Shown here in pieces: positions 8,315 to 16,837 of a DNA stretch of 64,000 nucleotides (positions are counted from its first letter, which is position 1; every line of letters begins with the position of its first letter). The stretch covers positions 1,642,223 through 1,706,222 of the forward strand of contig NZ_VCNI01000002.1 in the NCBI RefSeq assembly GCF_005937185.1. The letters are read 5' to 3'. A program made the translations under genes and the position numbers. The notes below the pieces were generated by a model. It saw nothing but the letters and a program-made list of their open reading frames with translations. It made no database searches and had not been told where the DNA came from. The stretch comes from Flagellimonas algicola (lineage in GTDB: Bacteria; Bacteroidota; Bacteroidia; Flavobacteriales; Flavobacteriaceae).

Positions 8315-9178
8315 TTATGCGAAGTTTTGCCGATAGGCGTCTGGCGAATGTCCCGTGTGTTTTTTAAAGAACCGGATAAAATAGGAAACATCCTCGTAGC
8401 CCAAGGCATAGGCAATTTCCTTGACCTGATTGCTGGTGGCCAGCAACATCCGTTTGGATTCTAGAATCATCTGGTCATTGATGACTTGGGAACAGGTCTT
8501 GCCCAATCCGGCCTTGGTAATGCTGTTGAGCTGGTATGCGCTTAGGTTCAACATCTCGGCATAGTCCGAAACCTTTTTATGGGTGCCCAAATGCGTTTCC
8601 AGCAGTTCCAAAAAGACCTCCAGTTGCTCGCGGGGGTAGAGGTCTGGGCCTTTAAGCTTGGGAACCTTAGCTTGCTGCTGGCGTAAAAGCTCGATTAAGA
8701 AAATGTCCAGTTGCGCCTTGATCATTTTTTCATGACCTGGGCGTTCTGCGGAAAACTCGTCCAGGATGGCATGTAAGGGTGCGGTCACATTTGCGTAAGA
8801 AGAAGGATTGAAGGAATACAGCGTGGTATTGCTGCAAGAGCGGAGCAGCAATCTGGAATCCATGCTGCAATTATCAAAAAAGTCTGAAGTAAACTGCATT
8901 ACAAAACCGGTGGAGCCTTGGTCCAATGTAAGATCGTGCACCTGCCCGGGTCGCATAAAGAACACGCAATGATCACCTACCGGATAGGGCGTAAAGTCAA
9001 TATGATGTTGGCCAGAGCTATGCTCCAAAGCCAGGACAAAGTAAAAATCGTGCCGGTGCAGTTCCTGTACCATGGGGATTTCTTCCAAAAGTATGGTAAT
9101 ATCCCTAATGATAAAGTTCCCCAAAAGGTGGGGTTCCTCTTGGAAATGATGCAGCCGTGCAATTGGGATTTCTTTCAT
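8315..9178 (-). CDS. AraC family transcriptional regulator
   Basis: The start chosen is MKEIPIARLHHFQEEPH at 9178; nine further codons upstream are open. The N-terminal half has a cupin-like sensing domain (ELHRHDFYFVLALEHSSG). The C-terminal 100 residues carry two helix-turn-helix motifs, ending in ALGYEDVSYFIRFFKKHTGHSPDAYR. It precedes the FAD oxidoreductase on the same strand and probably regulates it. Confidence 0.9.
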   Translation of the reverse strand: MKEIPIARLHHFQEEPHLLGNFIIRDITILLEEIPMVQELHRHDFYFVLALEHSSGQHHIDFTPYPVGDHCVFFMRPGQVHDLTLDQGSTGFVMQFTSDFFDNCSMDSRLLLRSCSNTTLYSFNPSSYANVTAPLHAILDEFSAERPGHEKMIKAQLDIFLIELLRQQQAKVPKLKGPDLYPREQLEVFLELLETHLGTHKKVSDYAEMLNLSAYQLNSITKAGLGKTCSQVINDQMILESKRMLLATSNQVKEIAYALGYEDVSYFIRFFKKHTGHSPDAYRQNFA

Positions 9179-9285
9179 GTGATTATACCTAATCCTATTT
9201 AGCAATATATAAAGCTAGTTTGTTATACCAATTTCTCCAAGGGAATAGCATGAGTCTACCAATTCCGTTAAAGTGTGTTAAAATA

Positions 9286-9303
9286 TTACCGAACGTTTGG
9301 TAA
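9286..9303. promoter_or_regulatory. TetR operator over the tetR promoter
   Basis: The near-palindrome TTACCGAACGTTTGGTAA covers the -33 element of the downstream tetR promoter. The same core recurs as a perfect palindrome at 9913-9926 before the hydrolase gene, so the TetR protein encoded between them probably binds both. Confidence 0.75.
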
Positions 9304-9326
9304 AATTGAAAATGATTGTACATTTG
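9296..9326 (+). promoter_or_regulatory. complete Bacteroidota promoter of the tetR gene
   Basis: TTTG at 9296-9299 and TACATTTG at 9319-9326 are separated by 19 bp, matching the TTTG-N19-21-TAnnTTTG consensus. Transcription should begin near 9331-9334, which moves the gene start to 9331 or 9337. The operator covers the -33 box, as expected for repression. Confidence 0.75.
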
Positions 9327-9330
9327 TCCC

Positions 9331-9891
9331 ATGAGAATGGCAAAAGTATCAGATCAGGAAATTTTATACGGGCTCATGTCCGTGTTTCGTTCCAAGGGAT
9401 ATGACGGGGCGAGCTTAAACGAGTTAGCCGAGGCCACTGGACTAAAAAAAGCCAGTCTCTACCACCGCTTTCCCGGAGGTAAAAAGGAAATGACGGATGC
9501 CGTGCTGGACTTTATGGAAGCCTGGATCAATGAAAAGGTCTATAAGGTACTTTCCAATGCGGAATTGCCACCCCAACAACGGCTTAAAGATGCCCTGCAC
9601 AATATTGGAGAGGTATACGGCCATGGGACGAAGGTCTGCCTGTACCGCTCCTTGAGTATGGACACCGGCATGTCGCTCTTTGGCAACAAAATAGAGCAGG
9701 GGATTGGGCAGTGGTTGGAATCGTTCAGCATTATGGGCGAGGCCGTTGGCAAAGATTCGGAAACCGCCATGCAATTGGCCAAGCAGAGCTTTATTGAGGT
9801 CCAAGGAAGTCTGGTGCTAAGTAAGGCCATGGGCAACACCGAGCCTTTTGCCGAGACCCTCCAAAATATTGAACGGAGATATACAGCATAA
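9331..9891 (+). CDS. TetR family transcriptional regulator
   Basis: 186 aa from the ATG at 9331 (alternative ATG at 9337); the longer frame from 9316 would include the promoter -7 box and is unlikely. The N-terminal helix-turn-helix is clear (SKGYDGASLNELAEATGLKKASLYHRFPGGKKEM). The C-terminal part resembles the YxaF/LmrA-like ligand-binding domain. Matching palindromes lie before this gene and before the alpha/beta hydrolase gene, so it probably represses itself and the hydrolase. Confidence 0.92.
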   Translation: MRMAKVSDQEILYGLMSVFRSKGYDGASLNELAEATGLKKASLYHRFPGGKKEMTDAVLDFMEAWINEKVYKVLSNAELPPQQRLKDALHNIGEVYGHGTKVCLYRSLSMDTGMSLFGNKIEQGIGQWLESFSIMGEAVGKDSETAMQLAKQSFIEVQGSLVLSKAMGNTEPFAETLQNIERRYTA

Positions 9892-9912
9892 AAAAATTTA
9901 ACCCATATAATA

Positions 9913-9926
9913 ACCGAACGTTCGGT
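9913..9926. promoter_or_regulatory. TetR operator before the hydrolase gene
   Basis: ACCGAACGTTCGGT is a perfect 14-bp palindrome 32 bp before the hydrolase start. It repeats the core of the site at 9286-9303. Confidence 0.78.
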
Positions 9927-9958
9927 AATTAACAAAAACAACAATAGAGATTAAAATC

Positions 9959-10918
9959 ATGAAAACAAGTAAATCAATTCTAGTAGTATTTGTAATGGCA
10001 CTTTTTGTGGCCACGAACCTTAACGGACAGCGTAAAAAGTCCGGTGTAGAGCCTTATCCAACCACATTCAACACTGCCAAGGTGGCCGGTTTGGATATTT
10101 TTTATCGCGAAGCAGGCCCCAAAGATGCCCCAACCCTGTTGTTGTTGCACGGGTACCCCACTTCTTCACACATGTTCCGCAATCTAATAGAAGATTTGTC
10201 CCAAGATTATCATTTAATCGCACCGGATTATCCTGGCTATGGGCGCAGCTCCCAACCACCCATGTCCGAATTTGAGTACAGCTTTGACAACTTTGCCGAG
10301 ATTGTTGATGAACTCTTGGTGCAACTTAAAGTAGACCGATACAGCTTATACCTCATGGACTATGGTGCACCAGTAGGGTATCGCATTTTTGAGAAACATC
10401 CAGAGCGTGTAGAAGCATTTATTGTGCAAAACGGAAACGCCTATTCAGAAGGTTTGGCAGATTTTTGGGATCCCCTGCGCAAGCTTTGGGCTGACAATTC
10501 GGAAGAAAACAAAAAGTCCTTGGAAGGATTTCACCAGATTGGTGGTCTTAAATGGCAGTACCTGCATGGGGTGCAGGACAGTACCAAAGTAAGTCCGGAT
10601 AACTGGCACCACGACCTGCAACACTTGGCCCGTCCGGAGAACAACGAAATCCAGCTGGCCATGTTCTACGATTACCGTACCAATGTGGACCGATACCCTG
10701 GATGGCAAAAACTGTTTCGGGAATATCAGGTACCTACCTTGATCGTGTGGGGAAAGAACGATTACATTTTTCCACCTTCAGGAGCGCATCCGTACAAACG
10801 TGACCTTAAGAATGTGGAGTTCCATTTGTTGAACACTGGACACTTTGCCCTGGAGGAAAAAGGGGATGAGATTGCCAATTATATCAGCAACTTCCTATCA
10901 AAGAATAAGATAAAATAA
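9959..10918 (+). CDS. exported alpha/beta hydrolase, haloalkane dehalogenase/epoxide hydrolase type
   Basis: 319 aa with a signal peptide (cleavage near NLNGQ, residue 24). The oxyanion region is LLLHGYPTSSHMFRN, the probable nucleophile is Asp134 in LMDYGAPVG, the acid lies in VWGKNDYIFPP and the histidine in NTGHFALEE. An Asp nucleophile in DYGAP is typical of dehalogenases and epoxide hydrolases rather than esterases. The substrate cannot be told. It is preceded by a TetR operator and followed by a strong hairpin. Confidence 0.87.
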   Translation: MKTSKSILVVFVMALFVATNLNGQRKKSGVEPYPTTFNTAKVAGLDIFYREAGPKDAPTLLLLHGYPTSSHMFRNLIEDLSQDYHLIAPDYPGYGRSSQPPMSEFEYSFDNFAEIVDELLVQLKVDRYSLYLMDYGAPVGYRIFEKHPERVEAFIVQNGNAYSEGLADFWDPLRKLWADNSEENKKSLEGFHQIGGLKWQYLHGVQDSTKVSPDNWHHDLQHLARPENNEIQLAMFYDYRTNVDRYPGWQKLFREYQVPTLIVWGKNDYIFPPSGAHPYKRDLKNVEFHLLNTGHFALEEKGDEIANYISNFLSKNKIK

Positions 10919-10940
10919 TTCGAAAACCAGTAATTAGGTG

Positions 10941-10987
10941 CACTGCCCGTGGCTCATTTTTTTTCATGAGGCTACGGGTAGTGTTTT
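10941..10987 (+). terminator. terminator after the hydrolase gene
   Basis: CACTGCCCGTGGCTCAT (10941-10957) pairs imperfectly with ATGAGGCTACGGGTAGTG (10966-10983) around a T-rich loop, and TTTT follows. Confidence 0.6.
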
Positions 10988-11026
10988 GGGTTTTAATCCG
11001 ACTTAGGTCAGCATAAACAACATACT

Positions 11027-11443
11027 ATGGAACAAGAAGTAAAACAGCCGGTTCCTCCATTCACCTTGGAGACGGCCAAACAAAAAATACAATTGGCGGA
11101 AGATGCCTGGAACAGTCAAGATCCGGTAAAAGTTTCAAAAGCCTATACGGCGGATAGCGAATGGCGAAATCGGTCGCAGTTCATCAATGGGCGGGAAGAG
11201 ATTCAAGCGTTTTTGACGGACAAATGGGAAAATGAACGCCAATACAAACTCAAAAAGGAGTATTGGGCGCATGGCTATGATCGTATTGCTGTTCGGTTTG
11301 AGTACGAGTATCAAAACAAGGACGGACAATGGTTCCGCGCCCATGGCAATGAAAATTGGGAGTTTGATAAAAATGGCCTGATGAAGAAGCGGTATGCAAG
11401 TATTAATGATGTGGCTATTTTGGAAGGGGATAGGCGATTGTGA
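11027..11443 (+). CDS. DUF1348 / NTF2-like protein
   Basis: 138 aa. The sequence [41 protein letters not shown] followed by [25 protein letters not shown] matches DUF1348, a cone-shaped NTF2-like fold. The family is probably cytoplasmic and may bind a small ligand, but no reaction is known. It follows the TetR-controlled hydrolase but is separated from it by a terminator. It ends just before the paired hairpin repeats. Confidence 0.85.
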   Translation: MEQEVKQPVPPFTLETAKQKIQLAEDAWNSQDPVKVSKAYTADSEWRNRSQFINGREEIQAFLTDKWENERQYKLKKEYWAHGYDRIAVRFEYEYQNKDGQWFRAHGNENWEFDKNGLMKKRYASINDVAILEGDRRL

Positions 11444-11447
11444 TTCC

Positions 11448-11500
11448 ACCCCTCCGATTCCAACTTCGTTGGAATCACCTCCCCTTCACAAGGAGAGGAG
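11448..11500 (-). repeat. hairpin repeat element, first of a facing pair
   Basis: ACCCCTCCG, then a perfect hairpin of 9-bp arms with TTC loop (11456-11476), then ACCTCCCCTTCACAAGGAG. The flanks match the copies beside the DUF559 gene while the hairpin arms differ entirely but still pair. Confidence 0.75.
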
Positions 11501-11521
11501 CATTCTAGTATTATAAATTTA

Positions 11522-11579
11522 CTCCTCCCTTCGAAGTGGGAAGGTGGCTCAATTTGCAATTGAGCCGGAGGGGAGGGGT
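11522..11579 (+). repeat. hairpin repeat element, second of a facing pair
   Basis: CTCCTCCCTTCGAAGTGGGA, then a perfect hairpin of 9-bp arms with TGC loop (11546-11566), then GGAGGGGAGGGGT. It is inverted relative to 11448-11500 with only 21 bp between them and no gene. Confidence 0.75.
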
Positions 11580-11585
11580 TTTACA

Positions 11586-11615
11586 AAAAAAACGGGGCGT
11601 AAAAGCCCCGTTTTC
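11586..11615. terminator. bidirectional terminator
   Basis: ACGGGGC (11592-11598) and GCCCCGT (11605-11611) form a hairpin with A-run before and T-run after. It lies between the DUF1348 gene and the convergent DoxX-like gene, serving both. Confidence 0.8.
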
Positions 11616-11642
11616 CACAAAAATCTAACTAAACCAACCTAA

Positions 11643-12089
11643 CTAAATCGGTTTGATCCAAAGCAGGTGTTGCCACTTGCTTCGTTCTTTAAGAATGAGC
11701 AAAATGTTGATAGCAAACAGACCTCCGGTCTCTAATAGTTCGCCTAGCTCATCAGCTTCCAAAAAAACATGGAACAAAAAAATGTGCAAGGTGATGGGCA
11801 GTAAGAAAATGGCGCCCACAAAGCTGGTGCCTTGCAACAGTACCAACAGACCAAATAACAACTCGCAAATACCCAGCACCTGCCAAAAGTATCCGGTCTG
11901 TTTGGCTCCACTGATGTACAATATTTTTTGAAGGGTACTTTCCTTTTCAGGAGCTTTAAATTTCTCGGCTTTTTCTACAACCTCGATTGGGGTTGGGATT
12001 GGTTTCTGGAACTTCTGGATGCCTCCGTAGACCATCATTCCGCCCAAAACCAGACGAAGGATTATAAAAACAATATTCTTGATGTTCAT
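11643..12089 (-). CDS. DoxX-like four-helix membrane protein
   Basis: 148 aa from MNIKNIVFIILRLVLGGMMVYGG at 12089; the longer frame would overlap the upstream gene. Four hydrophobic segments (about 4-22, 63-82, 86-106 and 118-138), with the first motif RLVLGGMMVYGGIQKF, match the DoxX/DoxD fold. The linker between helices 1 and 2 is long and charged. It lies 10 bp after the HmuY-like gene, so it is probably the third gene of the TonB receptor-HmuY operon and may act as a membrane redox or transport partner; that role is inference. Confidence 0.78.
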   Translation of the reverse strand: MNIKNIVFIILRLVLGGMMVYGGIQKFQKPIPTPIEVVEKAEKFKAPEKESTLQKILYISGAKQTGYFWQVLGICELLFGLLVLLQGTSFVGAIFLLPITLHIFLFHVFLEADELGELLETGGLFAINILLILKERSKWQHLLWIKPI

Positions 12090-12099
12090 GATGTCCTTT

Positions 12100-13641
12100 T
12101 TAAAGTCTTTCGTAAGTAAATTGGGCGTTACCACGAACCCCTTCGTTACTTATATAGGCAGTGAACATCATCTTATAGTAGTTTCCTGCGGCATCTTTTA
12201 GCACGTAATAGCGGTCATCCTTCAATACCCCGCCAAAGGCATCTCTCCATCCACTACCGATTGCTGTTCTGTCATCGTAAACCAATGCGGATTCGTCCAC
12301 ATCGCCCCTGGCAAAATCGGCATAGGAAGGCACATCAAACTCGGTAACCACACCTTCGGAATCCCTTTCATAGGTGGTTATCTGGTAAAGTCCCACATCT
12401 CCCAAAGTGTTGTGCACGGCAAAATCGGAATAGGTCAATCCGGCAACAAGTGGGCCTTGGTAACCATAATAAGAAAACACCCCACTAAAGTTGATGTCCC
12501 ATGCATCAGCTGCTGGTTCTACGCTTACGCTCTGACCTTCGGTCAAGCTAAAACCAGAAACCAAGTAGCTGGAATTCTTGGGAACTGTTACCTCGGAGAA
12601 ATTTGCTGTCTCGTCCAAGGCTGCATATTGAATGGTATAATTGCTTCCATCGCTCAGGATCCGCACCTTCATAAAGCCTCGATGGTCGCCAGTGGTGTTG
12701 ATACTTCCAGGTTCGGCGGCTTCGGTAGGAATCTCGTTTCCAAGACCCACAATGTAAACATTGTTTTCGTCGGCCGTTGTGGAAATCTCTGCAAAGGCCG
12801 TCCCTTCCAAATCCCCTTGCCAGGTATCGGTAAAGACTACACCTTCGTCAATATCCCCGTACTGGAAATAACCCACAGGCAATCCTTGGAGTAGTTCTTC
12901 CACAGTGTTTACGGTTACTGTGGTAGGTTGAAAGGTCATAGCATCCAAAGTGTTCAGTTCCAAGGGAGAGGTTAAAGCTGTGGCCTCGGTTACCGAAAGT
13001 AGATCTGTGATTCCTTCCAACTCGGCGGCCGATACCAGTAGCGAGGCATTCAAATACACCCGGTTTTCGGAGCCATTGAACAGACCTAGTTCCCAAGTAT
13101 CCCGTTTTACCGCTGTCTGAACTCCAGAGCTAAAATCGAAATACACTTGATTGGGCATGTTGGAACCCCCATTTTCCAAATCGATGATACCGTTCAAGGC
13201 TGCGATGGGTGAAAAACTAACGGTCGCGGAGTTTACGGAACCATTCATCCAGTCCGTATTGTCAAATTCATCCAAGGAGAAGGTAACCGACTTGGTGGTT
13301 CCTTCAATGGGGTCCAAGATTTTAGTGAAGGTAATGGTAGTGCTTAAATCTCCCACCGCCACAGGAAGGGAAATACTTCCGGAGGTTGCTGCTGGAACAG
13401 TAGAGAAATCGGTGCCGTAAACCGCATTTTCGCCTGTAAAGGATACCGTGATCGTGCCAGCTTCAGTGGCCGCTCGTGAAAAATTCAGGGTGATTTCCTT
13501 GGTGGTATCCGTTTCCGAAGTACTAATGGTGGCAGTACTAAAAGTTACCGAAAAATCAATAAGATCATCTGAATCGTCACTACTACAAGCACTCAGCATT
13601 GCCAAAAACAGTGATACGGATAGAAAAGTAAGTTTTTTCAT
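12100..13641 (-). CDS. HmuY-like haem-binding lipoprotein with Calx-beta-like N-terminus
   Basis: 513 aa. A lipobox MLSAC gives lipidated Cys19. Residues 30-145 resemble a Calx-beta/Ig-like domain (NFSRAATEAGTITVSFTGEN). Residues 160-513 match HmuY: NQVYFDFSSGVQTAVKRDTW, then WELGLFNGSENRVYLNAS. HmuY proteins capture haem at the cell surface and pass it to a TonB receptor. The receptor gene lies 5 bp upstream on the same strand. The N-terminal domain is an addition to the usual roughly 200-residue HmuY. Confidence 0.82.
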   Translation of the reverse strand: MKKLTFLSVSLFLAMLSACSSDDSDDLIDFSVTFSTATISTSETDTTKEITLNFSRAATEAGTITVSFTGENAVYGTDFSTVPAATSGSISLPVAVGDLSTTITFTKILDPIEGTTKSVTFSLDEFDNTDWMNGSVNSATVSFSPIAALNGIIDLENGGSNMPNQVYFDFSSGVQTAVKRDTWELGLFNGSENRVYLNASLLVSAAELEGITDLLSVTEATALTSPLELNTLDAMTFQPTTVTVNTVEELLQGLPVGYFQYGDIDEGVVFTDTWQGDLEGTAFAEISTTADENNVYIVGLGNEIPTEAAEPGSINTTGDHRGFMKVRILSDGSNYTIQYAALDETANFSEVTVPKNSSYLVSGFSLTEGQSVSVEPAADAWDINFSGVFSYYGYQGPLVAGLTYSDFAVHNTLGDVGLYQITTYERDSEGVVTEFDVPSYADFARGDVDESALVYDDRTAIGSGWRDAFGGVLKDDRYYVLKDAAGNYYKMMFTAYISNEGVRGNAQFTYERL

Positions 13642-13646
13642 GGTTT

Positions 13647-15812
13647 TTAATTAAGGTTTAATTTGTATGATAGTTTTAGAAAATAAGATCTTCCGTTACC
13701 GAACAACCTGCTAGAAGTTGAATTGGATGCATGTGCTCCTGAAGGCACATTGGAGGCGTTTACGGTAACAATGTCGAGGATGTTTCGTGCACCAAGGGTG
13801 ATATCCAAATCCTTGGTAAGACTTGTTCTAACAGAAGCGTCCATCCAAGTGAAATTATCGGTTTGCCCTACCACGGGACCACTGTCCCCAGGGACCAAAA
13901 CCTGTGTTCTTCCGGTATATTTTAATTGGGTGGAAAGTGTGGTTTTCCAAGAAGGGATGGTATAGCCCAAGGTAGTCTGAAGGTTAAAGCTCCAGAGATA
14001 ATCACTGTTACTATTCGCAGAGCCGTCAATCGCTGTGGATTCGCCCATATAAGTTGCGCCCAATCCAGCTTGCCAACGGTCCAATTTGATGCTGTTCTCC
14101 CACGAAAATCCCAAAATCTTGGAATAATCCACATTCGCAAAGGTGAAGAGGCTTCGGTCATTATCATCCGCGGTTACCACGCTGGCTATCTTGTCCTGAA
14201 TATCAAAGTAATACGACTTAATCGCCGATTTTAGAAGGCCACTTTCCCCGATTTTGTACTTGTTTTCCAAATTCAAAAACACGGAAATTCCATCTTCAGG
14301 TTGAAGGTTGGGATTCCCTTGCACATTGTGGTTGGCATCCACAAAATAGAAGAACAACTCCTCAAAATTGGGCGCCCTGAATGCAGAGCCAAAGACGGCT
14401 TTTAGTTTGAAGGTATCTGTAAAATCATAGGTAGAGGAAAGGGACCATATCAATTGGTTGCCAAACTGGGAATTGTTGGTGAACCGTGCTCCCGGATAAA
14501 AGGAAAGCTTGTCTGTTAGATTAAAGTCCAGTACCCCAAAAAAGTCATAGTTTTCCAAAGTGTTTTCGACCACGTCATTGGAATATTCCCCAGTGGCGAT
14601 GGCATCAAACCCGGTTTGGCGGGTGAACTCATACCCCAACTGCGCATTAAAAAACTCCGATTTGGGGACGATGTTGGAGACAAAACCCTTGGAATAGTAA
14701 ATTTTACTAGACTGACTTAGATCATCCGCGATAAAAGACTCAATACCTTGTTGTAGAATGTTGTAGACATATTGTTGGTAGTGGCGTTTTTGGTCTTGGT
14801 ATGAAAAGAACAGATTGTAATTGGTCTGTCCTTTTAAAGGACCCGAAACGGTGAGGTTGTTGACCCAGCTATCGGTTTCAAAAATTTCGTCCAATGCAGT
14901 AGGGTTTACCAAACCGGTGCCGGGGTCCAAACGTCCGGTTACGTTGCGATCGTAAACCGTCACCTCTTCGTCAAAGTACTGCAGCTTAAAAAAGATACTG
15001 TGCTTGCCCAAGGTGGCATTTAGGTTACCAAATGCGGTCAGTTGTTCCTTAGGATTCCATTCGGTTCCGCGGAGACCGTCATTGATCAAGGTATTATCTT
15101 GGATATTGACATAATCTTTACCTCGGAAGTTGTTATAGAAACCGGCATAATCGTTTCTGGATGCGCCAATGGAGTAGCCCAACTTGTTATTGACCTGATT
15201 GCTGACTTTAAAGTTTTGGATGTGTCGGCCTTCATCAAACAGGGCATATTCGTCTCCAACGGTTTCCTCTTGTACGGATACTTGCACCTGCCAGGCATAG
15301 TCACCTTCCAGGCCTCGTTTGGTTACGATATTGATAACCCCTGCTACCGCATTATCCCCATACAGCACTCCCATAGAGCCTTCCACGATTTCGATGCGGT
15401 CAACATCCTCTAGATTTATTTGGGTGATATCGATATTATTGCCTACCCCATTATCACTGGCAACAGGGATGCCATCAATCAAGATTTTCACGTATTGCCC
15501 ATCCAAACCAAACATGTTCACAGTGGATCTTCCGGTAGAAGCATCTGGGGTAATTGTGATGTTGAGGTTATAGTTCAGAATATCGGCCAGATTGTTACCC
15601 GCAACTTTGGCAATGTCCTTTTGATCTACCACCCCAACGGCGAATAGTTTCTTGCTGAGCGACATCACTTTGCTCTCTCCGGTCACCACAACTTCATTCA
15701 ATTGCTTGAGTGCCATGGATTCTTGCTCTAGAGAATCGAGTTGTTGCGAATTTACATAAGCACCTATTAAACAGGATGTTAAGATTACGGGTATTTGGTT
15801 ATTTAGATTCAT
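13647..15812 (-). CDS. TonB-dependent haem/iron receptor
   Basis: 721 aa with a signal peptide and a TonB box-like LNEVVVTG at about residues 37-44. The plug domain contains LIDGIPV, IEIVEGSMGVLYGDNAVAGVINIVTKRG, and the rest is a 22-strand barrel ending in an aromatic C-terminal strand (FLKLSYKLNLN). The size and the HmuY-like gene 5 bp downstream point to a HmuR-type haem receptor. It is divergent from the DUF6607/FMN-binding pair, with a Fur-like sequence in the gap. Confidence 0.9.
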   Translation of the reverse strand: MNLNNQIPVILTSCLIGAYVNSQQLDSLEQESMALKQLNEVVVTGESKVMSLSKKLFAVGVVDQKDIAKVAGNNLADILNYNLNITITPDASTGRSTVNMFGLDGQYVKILIDGIPVASDNGVGNNIDITQINLEDVDRIEIVEGSMGVLYGDNAVAGVINIVTKRGLEGDYAWQVQVSVQEETVGDEYALFDEGRHIQNFKVSNQVNNKLGYSIGASRNDYAGFYNNFRGKDYVNIQDNTLINDGLRGTEWNPKEQLTAFGNLNATLGKHSIFFKLQYFDEEVTVYDRNVTGRLDPGTGLVNPTALDEIFETDSWVNNLTVSGPLKGQTNYNLFFSYQDQKRHYQQYVYNILQQGIESFIADDLSQSSKIYYSKGFVSNIVPKSEFFNAQLGYEFTRQTGFDAIATGEYSNDVVENTLENYDFFGVLDFNLTDKLSFYPGARFTNNSQFGNQLIWSLSSTYDFTDTFKLKAVFGSAFRAPNFEELFFYFVDANHNVQGNPNLQPEDGISVFLNLENKYKIGESGLLKSAIKSYYFDIQDKIASVVTADDNDRSLFTFANVDYSKILGFSWENSIKLDRWQAGLGATYMGESTAIDGSANSNSDYLWSFNLQTTLGYTIPSWKTTLSTQLKYTGRTQVLVPGDSGPVVGQTDNFTWMDASVRTSLTKDLDITLGARNILDIVTVNASNVPSGAHASNSTSSRLFGNGRSYFLKLSYKLNLN

Positions 15813-15844
15813 TCTTGATTAATTGTCGACAAATATATAAGTAA

Positions 15845-15878
15845 TTTTAATTCAGTCTAAATAAAATTAATATTTTTG
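15845..15878. promoter_or_regulatory. divergent promoter with Fur-like box
   Basis: TATTTTTG at 15871-15878 fits the -7 consensus for the rightward genes. Just before it, 15845-15862 reads on the minus strand ATTTAGACTGAATTAAAA, resembling the imperfect palindromes bound by Fur (ATTTAGAnTnATTCTAAAT-like). The identification of Fur is tentative. Confidence 0.4.
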
Positions 15879-15913
15879 TCATTCAATTTTTAATTCATCT
15901 ATAAGAATCCACT

Positions 15914-16837
15914 ATGAAGAAATCAACCATTTTATTGGCACTATTGGTAAGTGCAACTACAATTATGCAAGCGCAGAAAAAAAAGGATTTGGACCGCCAA
16001 GCTATTTTGGACATGTGCGGTTGCTACGACATCACTTTTAAGTACACGGAGACCTTTGCCCCTGAAATCGATTACGAGAAGAAAATGGACTATACAGCTG
16101 GCGCCTTGGAACTGGCTTTGCCCATTGTTGATGAAAAAAACAAAATTTCGATCCAACATTTATTGGTGATCAATGATTCCATGGTCATCAAACATTGGCG
16201 TCAGGATTGGGAATACGAAAACCAAAATGTGTTCTATTATGACAAGGACAACAATTGGAAGTTTGGAACGCTTCCGAAGGAACAGGTTAAGGGCCAATGG
16301 AGCCAAAAAGTATATCAGGTGGACGATAGCCCGCGTTATTCCGGTTCTGCCACCTGGGTGCATGTAGACGGCAAACACTACTGGGAAAACAAGACGGATT
16401 CACCTTTGCCAAGACGCGAATACTCCAAACGAAGCGACTACAACGTTATGAAACGAGGTAACCGTCTGGAAATCACTTCCTATGGTTGGGTTCACGAGCA
16501 GGACAACGATAAGATAATCCGCAAGGATGGGAAGGCTGATGTACTGTTGGCACAAGAAAAAGGGATGAACATTTATAAAAAAGTGGAGGATTCCAAATGC
16601 CGATTAGCTGTGGATTGGTGGAACGAACATAAGGAGTTTTGGGCCAATGTTCGCGATTCTTGGGATCAGGTCTATGACCGTCAAGGGGATTTAACCCTGC
16701 TTAAAAAAGTGGACGAAAAACCTATGTTTATGCACTTTTATCCTTTAGAAAAAGCAGAAGCAGGTGCTGGAGAAATTTCCCAATTGATCAACAAGTTTGT
16801 TGCGGATTCAGGCCAAACCAATGAAGAAAGTAAATAA
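15914..16837 (+). CDS. DUF6607-like exported protein
   Basis: 307 aa with a signal peptide (cleavage after IMQAQ, about residue 20). Motifs include ILDMCGCYDITFKYTETF near the N-terminus and a Trp/Tyr-rich middle (HWRQDWEYENQNVFYY). The family matches DUF6607 by recollection, without known activity. It overlaps the start of the FMN-binding gene by 17 bp and is divergent from the TonB receptor, so it probably belongs to the same haem/iron response. Confidence 0.72.
   Translation: MKKSTILLALLVSATTIMQAQKKKDLDRQAILDMCGCYDITFKYTETFAPEIDYEKKMDYTAGALELALPIVDEKNKISIQHLLVINDSMVIKHWRQDWEYENQNVFYYDKDNNWKFGTLPKEQVKGQWSQKVYQVDDSPRYSGSATWVHVDGKHYWENKTDSPLPRREYSKRSDYNVMKRGNRLEITSYGWVHEQDNDKIIRKDGKADVLLAQEKGMNIYKKVEDSKCRLAVDWWNEHKEFWANVRDSWDQVYDRQGDLTLLKKVDEKPMFMHFYPLEKAEAGAGEISQLINKFVADSGQTNEESK

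Noticed and set aside
9316..9330. upstream start for the tetR gene
   Set aside because: It would place the promoter -7 box inside the coding sequence, and the family alignment begins at MAKVSDQ.
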